Under the pieces are notes generated by a model. The model was not told where the DNA came from. It searched no databases and worked only from the letters and a program-made list of their open reading frames with translations. From the NCBI GenBank assembly GCA_005223375.1, contig RXOD01005417.1:1-14215 (forward strand): 14,215 nt of DNA, read 5' to 3'. Made by a program: the position numbers and the translations under genes. Positions 1-8,900 of this stretch are shown one piece after another. This DNA is from Amoebophrya sp. AT5.2 (taxonomy: Eukaryota > Sar > Dinophyceae > Syndiniales > Amoebophryaceae). Numbering within the stretch: position 1 is the first letter of the stretch; the number at the start of each line of letters is the position of its first letter.

Positions 1-70
1 TTGGGCTGTAATTTGAGCCATGGCGTTTCCCTACATGTTCCGCCGCTCCGCACCCTACAACTTTGAAACA

Positions 71-1299
71 TCTAGAAAAGAGCTCTAGACCTTCGGCGTC
101 AACATCATGGAAAACGCGTACTTTTTGGTAGTTTTTTGGCGTTGATTCTTGCGCTCGGCATCGATAAACCCCATGCAAATCACGCGTTTGCGAAATTGGG
201 ACGCATGATCAAAATCATGGCAAAAGATGTAGGACATATCATGGCCCTGGTATGTACTACAACCAGGGACATGATTTCGCGTGATTCTATAGGGAAAACA
301 AAACTTTTTTCGGTCTAGGAGGTGGCTCTCTAGGTCAGGGCTCTAGATAGTGGAGGCGTGATTTTAGACTAGAAAAATGATCTAGAGCATTGTCTAGACC
401 ATTGAGCTCTATTGTCGTCGCATGATTTCAGTGGTGTTTGGAAAAAAAGTGCTGATTTTTGCAAAAAGTGCACCCACGAATCGGCACAGTTCTAGAAACT
501 AAGAATACAACAACTTAGCTACAAGTGCGCTGGTTCTGTAGCTGGTAGTGGTAGAAGAAGTACAGTACGTAGTATTATTCATTGAAATTGAAATTGATGA
601 TGTCAGACAAAATCTGAATCAAAGCGACAGTCGAGGTCCTCCTCGTGTCCTTCTGTCTCATGATTCAAGTAAAAGCAAACACGATCGCGAAACGAATGGT
701 TCTTCTGTCGCAAAACCTGAAGTCGAAGTGTAATCTCGACCTCGAGGAACGTATAGCTATGGTATAGCCACGATCTCTATGATTTAGGATTGGATTTGTT
801 TCACAGATACATGTGGTTGTGGTAGCCCTAGCCGTGCGATGAGAGGTCAGTCTAGTAGCGCTCGCTGGTACATGTTTTCCTGGGAGACATAGAAGAATAA
901 CGGTAACGAAAGGAGCGGCCTAGCGCGGCCATGCAAAAGTGCGAAAGCGAAACTGACTGCTTCTCGTCAGACAGAAGTAAGAGCGAGAGGGAATTATCGA
1001 AATCAATTTCAATCTACACAGAGCGAGGTCGAACGGATGATGAAACTCAATCTAGAAGTAGTAAAGACACACACAAAGAGAATGGTCGATTAGCTATAGG
1101 TGATGTTGCAACCAAGTAGAAGTGAGTTCCCGCCGGAGTCCCTGGTGGGCGTTGAATACAGTTTGAAGGCTTTCATCTACTCAAGTACATAGATATGGAT
1201 GGGAAGCGATTTGTGGACGGGGAAGACGCACGTGTCCACAACTTCGCTTGTGCTGCAGCTGCTGGTGGCGGTTGGCTTCCCGACCCCGAAGAGTCTAGA
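71..1299. repeat. Cluster of the hexamer TCTAGA
   Basis: Exact TCTAGA occurs at 71-76, 84-89, 342-347, 381-386, 393-398, 491-496, 1051-1056 and 1294-1299. Related CTAG forms lie at 315-318, 330-333, 369-372, 828-831, 852-855 and 920-923. About 0.3 copies of a given hexamer would be expected in this length at even base composition. Elsewhere in the 14-kb window I noticed one more exact copy, at 7997-8002. The spacing is irregular, so this is a dispersed motif rather than a tandem array. The role is unknown. Confidence 0.75.
238..275. repeat. Strong inverted repeat (14-bp arms, one mismatch, 10-nt loop)
   Basis: The left arm 238-251 pairs with the right arm 262-275 at 13 of 14 positions, around a 10-base loop (252-261). 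The core is CATGGCCCTGGT against ACCAGGGACATG. It lies in gene-free DNA. It could be a structured RNA element, a foldback or introner-like remnant, or a binding site; no flanking feature decides between these. Confidence 0.7.
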
Positions 1300-2131
1300 C
1301 GACCGACATACTTTTTCCTCCAACTTCAATATTACGACACACTGAAGTTAGTTGTGCAACCACTCTGGTTCTGCAAGTGCAATCCACCTCCGTGGCGGCG
1401 TCTGGTGAGTGTACTCATACTAACTTTTTAGTCTACCTCTACGCAAAAGAAAGTGAAAACCACTACAATGTCGTGGTCGACGATAAAAAAATATGAAGAA
1501 ACCAAAGTCGAATCGTAATCAATCTAAAAGGCGGAGCGAGAGGAGCATCAGAATCAGAAACAACTTTTGTTCGCAATCGCAGATCCGTTCGTTTCGCGTT
1601 GTTCTTGTTTACGGCGCTCGAAGAACAACAAAGAGCTGAAACCGAAACTGTACGAGTATCGCGACAGCCGCGCTTAGGCAGCAGGCCGAAGCACTGGCAC
1701 AAAGACAGGAAAGAGGTGGAACAAAAAGCTGAGACCACGAACAGGAGTCGCCGCACTCGAAGTGTCACTGCAAAGCAATAGCTTCACCAGGAGCTGCACG
1801 ACACCCACGTCTCATGGCGACAGGCGAGTTGTCAGGAGTCTTTATCAAAAAAATTAAGTAGATTTACCTTTACGACGGACTGCGATGCATACTCCTGGAA
1901 GATAAATCCATTCCTTGTCGTTCTCGTTGCATGATGGTGTTTTTTAGAGCCGCCCGCACTCCAAACAAAAATGTCTATGTCAGAAGTCAGTCACTCTCAC
2001 CGCCATCAAAATTCTGTACTGTGGTTCGTCCGTCGCAAAAAAAAGCATTCGATGCTGGCAGAACCGGCGGCATTGGCATGGTGCTGCGTCTCGACGATTG
2101 ATCGTTTGGAGGCGGCTTATGCGGTTCTGTT

Positions 2132-5038
2132 TCATCGTGTTGTTCCAACCTCGTCAGATGCCTGTGGTGACGGTTGCTCAGCTGCAACGGGATCTGATCC
2201 AGCGCCAACAGGCCGATCTTCTCGTCGACGTCCTGTTTCTATTCCTCGACCGATACTCCCCTTCTTCCACTTCAACAGGTAGACCCCGACGACGGCAACG
2301 ACCATTGACGATACTCCGTCTCGCAGCAACTTTCCCAACACTATCCGCACTTGTTTCAGAACCGCTGGCAAGCTGTTTAGGGCGGCCAACTGGGGCGATG
2401 AAAAACCTGCTGCTGCATCAACAGAGCCGCTGCCGCTTGCTGCTGTTGCGGCAGGCGCCGCTAACGACGCACTGATCCCAGTGCCGACGAGGGCACGCGC
2501 AACCAGAGAAACTGCTTCCCTTATCAATTTCCTGCCAACAAACACCGCAACCCACAACGAGTAAAACTGCTTGTTCCTGCAGACGCTTTCGGCTAGCTCC
2601 GCTTTGGACACCGCTTGCATGGTGCGCAGCATGGCCGTGAAGAACTGAAAGAAACTGCTGAGGAGCCGCTTTTTCACCAGCTCTTGCAGAATCGGCACGA
2701 TACGCGGTCGCCCGTAGCGGTCCAACTGGCGCCGAGGCGTAGCTACCCCAGGCGCCGCCCCCGCCACCGCTGCGTGTGCTCGGCTAGGACTTCCTCTTGT
2801 GCTGGTCCCACTTCGACTTCGAGTATTGGTATCTCCCCCGCCGCCCACCCTCGCTCGGCTTCGGGTCGACGGAGACGCAGCAACCCCGCCCGCGCCCGAT
2901 GGCGGCCTTATTCTATTTCCTGCAAACCTTGAGCTGCTTCCAGGTCCAAGACCAAGAGATCCAGCTGGAGTTTGCTTTTCGAAAGGCAACGAGGACGAGA
3001 CCCATCCTGATCGGTCTCGGTCAGGAGAGGCGGGACAGGAAACGGTATCGCCAGGAGACCCGATTTCCGTCATCGCGGGTGAGTTGATGCGATCAACGAC
3101 ATGAAGCAGCATGCCGCCGAAAGAGGCAGATTGATCACCAGCAGCTGCAGCGCTATCATTGATCATGGTACTAGATGAAGCGTGATGGTCATGGTGATCA
3201 TCTTCCTCTCGTCTCGGACTACTTGCGCTTTCTCCAGTGGTCGCGCCTCCACACGGGCCGCTGCTGCCACCGAAAGCTGCTTCTGCTTGATCCTGAATCG
3301 CAGAAGTGGCGTGTTCGGCCGACGCGGAATCGTGGTTTTCGACCTCCCGCCCCTCCTCGTCCTTAATAACATCTTTTCTCCGGAACACGCCGCCGTCTCC
3401 GGTCCAACTGTACTCGATCCCGGCGAAGTACTTTCGGAAAATGTACTTCAAAAATCGCTGCGGACTCATGCTCACAAATTTGATGAAGGTCGGATGGCAG
3501 CCCTCCAGCACCTGCTGCGCTTCTTCTGCGTCGAGCGACAAGTTGACCAAAATCGCCAGTCTCTTCACGTGGTACTGGAGATCGCCGCGTTTCAACCGGC
3601 GCACCAAAATGTCCAGGATTGACAGCTTCTCCTCCTGGAACAGGCGCTGGAGGGCGAGCTTTACTTTGCCCGGGTTCACGAAACGTACAAAGCCGTTCCA
3701 GACCGTAAGGCAGCCGAACCAGAACACGAAGAAGCAGGCGATGGTCAGGTAGCTGCAATTCAGGAAGAGCTGCGAAAACGCGGCGACGATGGCGAGGGTA
3801 AGGCCGACGCGAATCTGCCCACGCTCGTAGGCGAGCTCCACGCACCAGAAAGCGACATAGTCGGGAAAATGGCCCCACGCCGCGTTGAGCGTCCGGGGCA
3901 CAAGATGCCGCCGAACGATGTTCAACGCGCGGTGCTTGTCTCGGCGACGACCCGAGGGGCTGCGCGCTCGGCCGCTCTTGCCGCAGAAGGTGGAAAATAA
4001 CCGGCGGCGCTTCCCAGCGAGTTTGGGATCGCTCGCGGACGAAGGCGGGGACGATGATGAAGCTGCAGAAGTGCCACTACCAGAATTCAGCTGCTCAACT
4101 TCCAGCACATCTGCTCGTCGCGGAGTGTCAAGTGGCGTGTGGATCTCGCTGTCGTCTCCGGATTGATATCCGGAGCTGAAGACGCCTGCCCCCTCCTCCC
4201 GCACGAGCGTTGGATCGAAGATGCCTACTGGAGAGTCGGCGTGATCATCGGCTGGTCGTAAGTACCGCGCCGCGTAGTCATTGTACGTGCGATCCCACCA
4301 GCTGCGTCTTGCGCTTGCTTGTAGTTGCACTCCTTCGCCGGTGAGCGTGAGGGGACCCTCGTGTTCCACCATGTGCCTCTCCAGACCCCCGATCTGCGCC
4401 GCGCCGCCGCCGGCGCTACGCAGTGAATCTGAAAGTCCTCGTCGGGCTGCTTTTTGATGCAGCGCGTCCTGCCGATTTTCGTCTTCCTCAAGCGAGCTTG
4501 ACGACGCGGACACCTTTGAAGTCGGTGACCCTCCGGTGGCGTCTATCACGACCGAGCGTGGCGGCGTCGGCGATGGCGATCGCTCACGATCATTTACGCT
4601 GTCTGTCACTTCAGCTTGAATTTGTGGCACCTCCATTTTACCTCCTCCTCTGAAAGAGGAGCTTGAAGATGCAGACGCGGACATGCCGACGAGGACACCA
4701 GGGGCCTCGGGGTCGCGCACACCCTGCGCGGCTCGAGTTCCCTGCAGCCGACGGCGGCGCAACGTCGGTTCCATTTTCGTAACTAGGCTGTGCAGCTCTT
4801 CCTCTTCGTCTTCGCTTCGCTCGTCCAGAGCTACGGAAGCCGCAGGCTCGGGATAGTACGGCTCCTTTGAGGAACAGGGTGTGCAGTCGACGGTGGAGCG
4901 TTCCTCGTCGTCGATAGCCGTCGAAAAAGGCTCGGAATACTCCTTGAGCTCGTCGTTGATGTGCCCAACACTGGTGCGATTCAGCGCGCGGTGTTTCGGA
5001 CCTGCGGCTCCGTCCGTGGCGAAAGCGGACTGCTCCAT
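2132..5038 (-). CDS. Putative integral membrane protein with a two-helix hydrophobic hairpin (968 aa)
   Basis: I do not recognise the family. It starts with ATG at 5038 and ends with TGA. Residues 1-340 are acidic, Ser-rich and probably disordered (poly-Ser near 122-128 and 177-182). A basic patch (about 343-370) precedes a conserved-looking block at 370-560. This block holds two adjacent hydrophobic segments, about 410-428 and 430-452, separated by a turn of a couple of residues, then amphipathic helices to about 540. Residues 560-770 are again low complexity, with a DDHHDHH stretch near 613-619 and many Gly, Ser and Arg. The C-terminal block 780-925 is helical and ends in a weaker hydrophobic segment at about 909-923, followed by a charged tail. 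The paired short helices resemble intramembrane hairpins such as those of reticulon-type membrane-shaping proteins, but that is shape only, not homology. Basic residues before the hairpin suggest a cytosolic N-terminus. Confidence 0.8.
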   Translation of the reverse strand: MEQSAFATDGAAGPKHRALNRTSVGHINDELKEYSEPFSTAIDDEERSTVDCTPCSSKEPYYPEPAASVALDERSEDEEEELHSLVTKMEPTLRRRRLQGTRAAQGVRDPEAPGVLVGMSASASSSSSFRGGGKMEVPQIQAEVTDSVNDRERSPSPTPPRSVVIDATGGSPTSKVSASSSSLEEDENRQDALHQKAARRGLSDSLRSAGGGAAQIGGLERHMVEHEGPLTLTGEGVQLQASARRSWWDRTYNDYAARYLRPADDHADSPVGIFDPTLVREEGAGVFSSGYQSGDDSEIHTPLDTPRRADVLEVEQLNSGSGTSAASSSSPPSSASDPKLAGKRRRLFSTFCGKSGRARSPSGRRRDKHRALNIVRRHLVPRTLNAAWGHFPDYVAFWCVELAYERGQIRVGLTLAIVAAFSQLFLNCSYLTIACFFVFWFGCLTVWNGFVRFVNPGKVKLALQRLFQEEKLSILDILVRRLKRGDLQYHVKRLAILVNLSLDAEEAQQVLEGCHPTFIKFVSMSPQRFLKYIFRKYFAGIEYSWTGDGGVFRRKDVIKDEEGREVENHDSASAEHATSAIQDQAEAAFGGSSGPCGGATTGESASSPRREEDDHHDHHASSSTMINDSAAAAGDQSASFGGMLLHVVDRINSPAMTEIGSPGDTVSCPASPDRDRSGWVSSSLPFEKQTPAGSLGLGPGSSSRFAGNRIRPPSGAGGVAASPSTRSRARVGGGGDTNTRSRSGTSTRGSPSRAHAAVAGAAPGVATPRRQLDRYGRPRIVPILQELVKKRLLSSFFQFFTAMLRTMQAVSKAELAESVCRNKQFYSLWVAVFVGRKLIREAVSLVARALVGTGISASLAAPAATAASGSGSVDAAAGFSSPQLAALNSLPAVLKQVRIVLGKLLRDGVSSMVVAVVGVYLLKWKKGSIGRGIETGRRREDRPVGAGSDPVAAEQPSPQASDEVGTTR

Positions 5039-5466
5039 GATGGTGTTGGTGGTTCAACTCTTAGCTGTGATACTGATTCATCCGTTTCTGATGAAACCCG
5101 ACGCGATGCTGGCTTCAACAAAGGCTTTGTATTTTTTACACGACAACCTACGCCGTCGGGCTGTTTCAACATGACCTCCGGGTGCTAGCTGCTGTGCCGC
5201 AGGATTTTCGTTTCTGGTAGTCGACTACAACAATGAAAACGCGGAGGAGATACTAGGGGCGCGAGTGTAGGAGTCAGTAGCTGGTGGACTAATCCGCAGA
5301 TAGCTCTGAAGTTCTTGCAATTCGTATCATTTCATCTATTTTCTCGTGCGCGGGGAAGTATTTACTGCCGATGGGTTCTGGTCGTCATCGTGAGCGCTGT
5401 CAGATCGAGAACGAGATCAAGAAATCTTCATCAAGACGAAGTGGATGATGATGAAACAAACTGCAA

Positions 5467-5474
5467 TATTTATA
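5467..5474 (-). promoter_or_regulatory. Candidate TATA box (TATAAATA, minus strand)
   Basis: An exact TATAAATA read on the minus strand lies 429 bases upstream of the ATG at 5038. It points toward the membrane-protein gene. The implied leader would be long, about 400 bases unless an intron lies in it, so assignment as the core promoter is uncertain. Confidence 0.3.
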
Positions 5475-5777
5475 TGAGCCTCCTCTGGTGCCGCAGAGAG
5501 GATACTGACGCGCTCTTTTGAGATATCGTACTCGTAGGTGAGGGCGATATTCTTATTCATAGTGTGACACATAACACGAATTCTTTTTGCGCCTTTCGAA
5601 TCCCGCGCACCGCTTTTTTTGTTTCCTCTCCCACGAAAAAAATCCGAGGCCGACAACGACAAATAGGCGGAAAACGGAAATGCTCGTCTCTGGATCTTCA
5701 GTTTTGCACTTCTACTGAAGAAACACGGATGCGGGCTGCGAGTGCGACTACGAGTCAGTGAAGGATGAAGATAAGCA

Positions 5778-5785
5778 TATTTATA
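5778..5785 (-). promoter_or_regulatory. Second candidate TATA box (TATAAATA, minus strand)
   Basis: This is the same octamer on the same strand as the copy at 5467-5474, about 311 bases further upstream. It lies 172 bases beyond the stop of the secretory-protein gene, so it may instead fall in that gene's 3' UTR. Its agreement with the other copy is the main reason to record it. Confidence 0.22.
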
Positions 5786-5956
5786 GGAAGTGGATGCCGT
5801 GGGGGGTCGGATTCGGAATGCGAGCTTGTCCTCGTCACGGTGACTTTGACTCTTCTTCGCTCAGCGCAGAATATAGCATCTTCTTCGCAGCTCACAGACT
5901 CAGACTGTAGTTACAAGTGTTGTCATGAACGGAAACCGTCCACCTCCAACCACGCG

Positions 5957-8900
5957 TTACCCGGTCGTACAGGGCACTTCTTTGACCCAGCGGTCCAGGT
6001 ACGCAACCACTCCAACGTCTGGCTTGTGTACCATTATCGGCGGACCACTCGCGTCGTCGCACCAGAAATTTGCATCCTCCATGTGCACCATATAGCCCCA
6101 GCGACACATCGGCAGGCCGCGAATAACGAGGCGTGAGGTTCTATTTGTTTCCACGACCCGGTCGGGGTCGTCCGACGCCGGCGGCATTTCGTTCTCCCAT
6201 TCGACAAACCTTTCCCGTCGGTTGTCCCAGTATGGTAAAACTTCGCTCAGGATGTACCCGCTGAGTCCCTGTGCCAGTCCCGTGAACGGCGCGTAAATGT
6301 TGTTGCCACCCACTGGTAGAAGGTGGTTCGCGGGGAGGTCGTGGTCAGTGTGCCCCAGTCGCAGGAAAACCTCGGACAACGTCCCGGCCAGCCGCTGCGC
6401 ACGGTAAAGCGCGGTGACCTGGCCGTCGTCACGGAGACTGCGGGCTTCGGCTTCCTTTTCTCCTTGTTCCCTAGACAGTCGCTCCGAGTGGTAGTCGTTT
6501 CTCTCGTCCAGGTGGTAGGGCTGCAGGTTCCAGCTGCGGCAAAGCCGCGCGTGCGCGCCGAGAGGACTCTGATGTCTGTCCATGATGCCCATGCCCTCAG
6601 CACCTGCTCCATAGTACTCGCAGCCCCCCGTAGCGTTTCGGAACAGAGCGACCAGCGGCGCGTCGTGGCCGATGGTCTCCACCGTGCTCGCCTGGGCCGG
6701 CTCTGGGCTCCCGAAAATGTTGTGCAGGTAGTAGTCTCGGCCCCGCATTTTGTCCCCGTACACGTCCAGCACGCGGGAGACGGGCGTCTTCGTCAAATCG
6801 AGGCGAACGCCGCGGTACCGTGTCGCGGCGATCTCGACTTCTAAGTCCTGGTTAATTGCGACCCGCCCGGGATACCTCTGCACGAACGCCTCCCTCCGCT
6901 CGCGGATGCGTCGCTCGACATCAGTTGACCACGCGAGCGAGTGCACGCTGCCGGCCGCGCCGCTATCTTCTACTTCGTAGTTGTTGTCCGCGGGGGCACC
7001 ATCTTGATCATCTTGATCTTCTTCAACACCTTGAGCACGAGTTTTCTGTGGTGCGGCTAGTGCACGACCACCCAGTTGCTCCCCGCGTTCACCACGACCA
7101 CCCACCGCCATCTTCCTTTTGCGCGCCAGCAGCCTTCGCTTCGCCGGCAGGAACTCTTTCACGTATCTCGGCGGGAAAAGTTCTACCCCCGTTCCGCTTT
7201 CGATTACTCGCACGACGATCTTCCGCCAGGCCTCCTGCACAGCCGGCCCCGCGTTCCAGGAGAGGTGCGCACACACGACAAAGCTGAAGTGCAGCGGCGG
7301 GCCCGGCAGCAGCGCGCAGAGGTTTTCCTGCGAGCCGAAAAAGGCGAAGAGCTGCAGCAGCTTGAACGGCTGCAGGATGTGGTACTCCGAATCGAGCGCC
7401 AGGACCCCGCCGACGTACTCGTGCGCCAGTTGGAGAAGACAGAGGATGCGGAAGGGGAACACCGTGTTGATGTTGTAGGCGTGGTTTTTCGTGGCGAAAT
7501 TGGCGAAGAAGTGGGAATCGTGATAGTGAGCAAGGATGTCGGCACGCATACTCCAGTCCCGGCGAATGGTGACGCGCAAGTTGGTGGTGAGTTCGCGCTC
7601 GTTCTCGGGCGAGAGAGGGTAATTCACCGGGTCGGACGGCAACGCGAGAACGCGGTCGAGACCCAGGTGGTAGTCACCGTCCTCGCGGTCTTCCACTGGC
7701 CGCTCTTCGGGTTCGGCCGCCACTCGTAGAACTCGGCGTAGAAGCGCGTCGAGCACGTCGAGTGGCCGTTTGTTCGCGCGCCAGAAGTTCATTTCCGAAT
7801 GTGCGTAGCCCGCCAGCTTGGTGTCATCTTCCTTGTTCTCCTGCCCGACACGACGGCCACCCGCCCGCTTCGTCAGCGATAAGGACCGCTTCTTCTTGAA
7901 CTCATGGTCGTAGGCAAAGGCGGTCAGATCGTGGTTCTGCATGATCGCAAAATACCCTTTGGGAGGTGTGACGAAGGAGGTGGAGGTTACCGTTCTTCTA
8001 GAAGATGCGACACCAGCACCAGCTGCAGCGCGAGTGCGACCTTCACCAGGACTGCGCGTCGTGGGCTTGCCGCGCCTTCGACGATCCCTTGCTAGACTAG
8101 AGAGCCGCTCAGAAAGCTCTGACAGCTGCGCTGAAGGTGCCGTAGGAGCTTCGTGCAGCTTCTGCTCCTTGTTGTTCTGCTCCACGATATCCCGGATCCT
8201 TGAGCGCACGTCCGTCTGCACGCTCGCTTGCTCCCAGAAGTCAAAGCCGAGGTCATTCTCTTCCCGCAGGCAGTTGTAGCCGAAAGAGCGCAGGAAGCCG
8301 TTGCAGTGCCCCGAGAGACCGTGCTTCCACGCGGTGGAATTGCGCACCTGGAAAATTTTCTGCATGACCGCGTCTCCCATCTTCGGCTGGGTTGGGTGAT
8401 TTATATTTCCTCCACGTCCACCTCGTGCAAGAGAGGACCCTGCGCCTTGTTTCTTTCGGCTCGTTATCGCTCGCAAAGGCACTTGGTCAAAGTCGAAGTG
8501 GAAAGCTTGCGAGAAAGGGGACGTGGAAGGCGAAGGCCGGAACGCATCTGCTGCACTCCCAGCGGTGCTGGGGCGCGTTTTTGTTACAACTCTCCAGGCC
8601 ATCGCTTCCACGGTGGCATTCCACCATCGAGCGTCCGCACGCGTGTTGTCGTTCGCCACCAGGGGCTGCAGGAAAGGGTTTACTCGTCCGGCGCTTTGTT
8701 CGGTGTTTGAGTGGTGCGGTTCTTCGAGTTCGACGTTGTTTCTCGTCGTGGGACTGTCGTTGCGATCATGCTCGAAAAAGAAGCGGCTGTCCAGGATCAT
8801 AGGAAGTTCCTCGAAGTGATGTTCGCTTGCTTTTTCTCCACGACCTTCGTGCGCTTTATTTGACGAGAACGTGGTTGGAGAAGTGCTGACACTACAAAAC

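Larger units (their letters stand above)
1..2131. other. Gene-free stretch downstream of the membrane-protein gene
   Basis: I see no gene here. All open frames are about 100 codons or shorter, most begin at TTG or GTG rather than ATG, and none gives a recognisable or globular-looking protein. The composition is visibly less GC-rich than the genes to the right. The first 1.3 kb carries a TCTAGA cluster and the hairpin at 238-275, described separately. The part nearest 2131 must contain the 3' UTR and polyadenylation region of the minus-strand gene ending at 2132; no clear AATAAA was picked out on that strand. Short purine-rich runs such as the tandem GAAATT near 586-597 occur. Confidence 0.65.
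5039..5956. other. Intergenic spacer between the membrane-protein gene and the secretory-protein gene
   Basis: These 918 bases hold no supported gene; open frames are 97 codons or shorter. The spacer must contain the 3' UTR of the gene ending at 5957 and the 5' leader of the gene starting at 5038, both on the minus strand. Its visible landmarks are two TATAAATA boxes (5467-5474 and 5778-5785). Sequence just upstream of the ATG at 5038 reads ACCACCAACACCATC, an A/C-rich start context with no upstream ATG in those 15 bases. Confidence 0.6.

Noticed and set aside
13..23. Minus-strand CCATGGCTCAA, resembling the 3' part of the dinoflagellate spliced leader
   Set aside because: It lacks the central T bases and the rest of the leader, no donor context follows, and an 11-base partial match is within chance.
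136..318. Plus-strand frame of 60 codons
   Set aside because: It starts at TTG, overlaps the hairpin at 238-275, and resembles no protein I know.
1463..1768. Minus-strand frame of 101 codons with a hydrophobic, Cys-rich N-terminus
   Set aside because: It begins at GTG, lies in gene-free DNA, and its composition looks like random translation. No transcript signal or family supports it.
4156..4175. Perfect 8-bp inverted repeat with a 4-base loop
   Set aside because: It lies inside the coding frame of the membrane protein and encodes an ordinary Ser/Gly/Asp stretch. A short palindrome like this is expected by chance in 14 kb.
5595..5610. tRNA-like T-arm words (TTCGAATCCC)
   Set aside because: No matching D-arm, anticodon arm or acceptor stem is found at the right distance on either side.
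7076..7729. Plus-strand frame of 217 codons opposite the orphan secretory gene
   Set aside because: It is the antisense shadow of a GC-rich gene, with Arg, Val and Gly-heavy composition typical of antisense translation. The same applies to the plus-strand frames at 3182-3752, 10574-11224 and 13509-14126.
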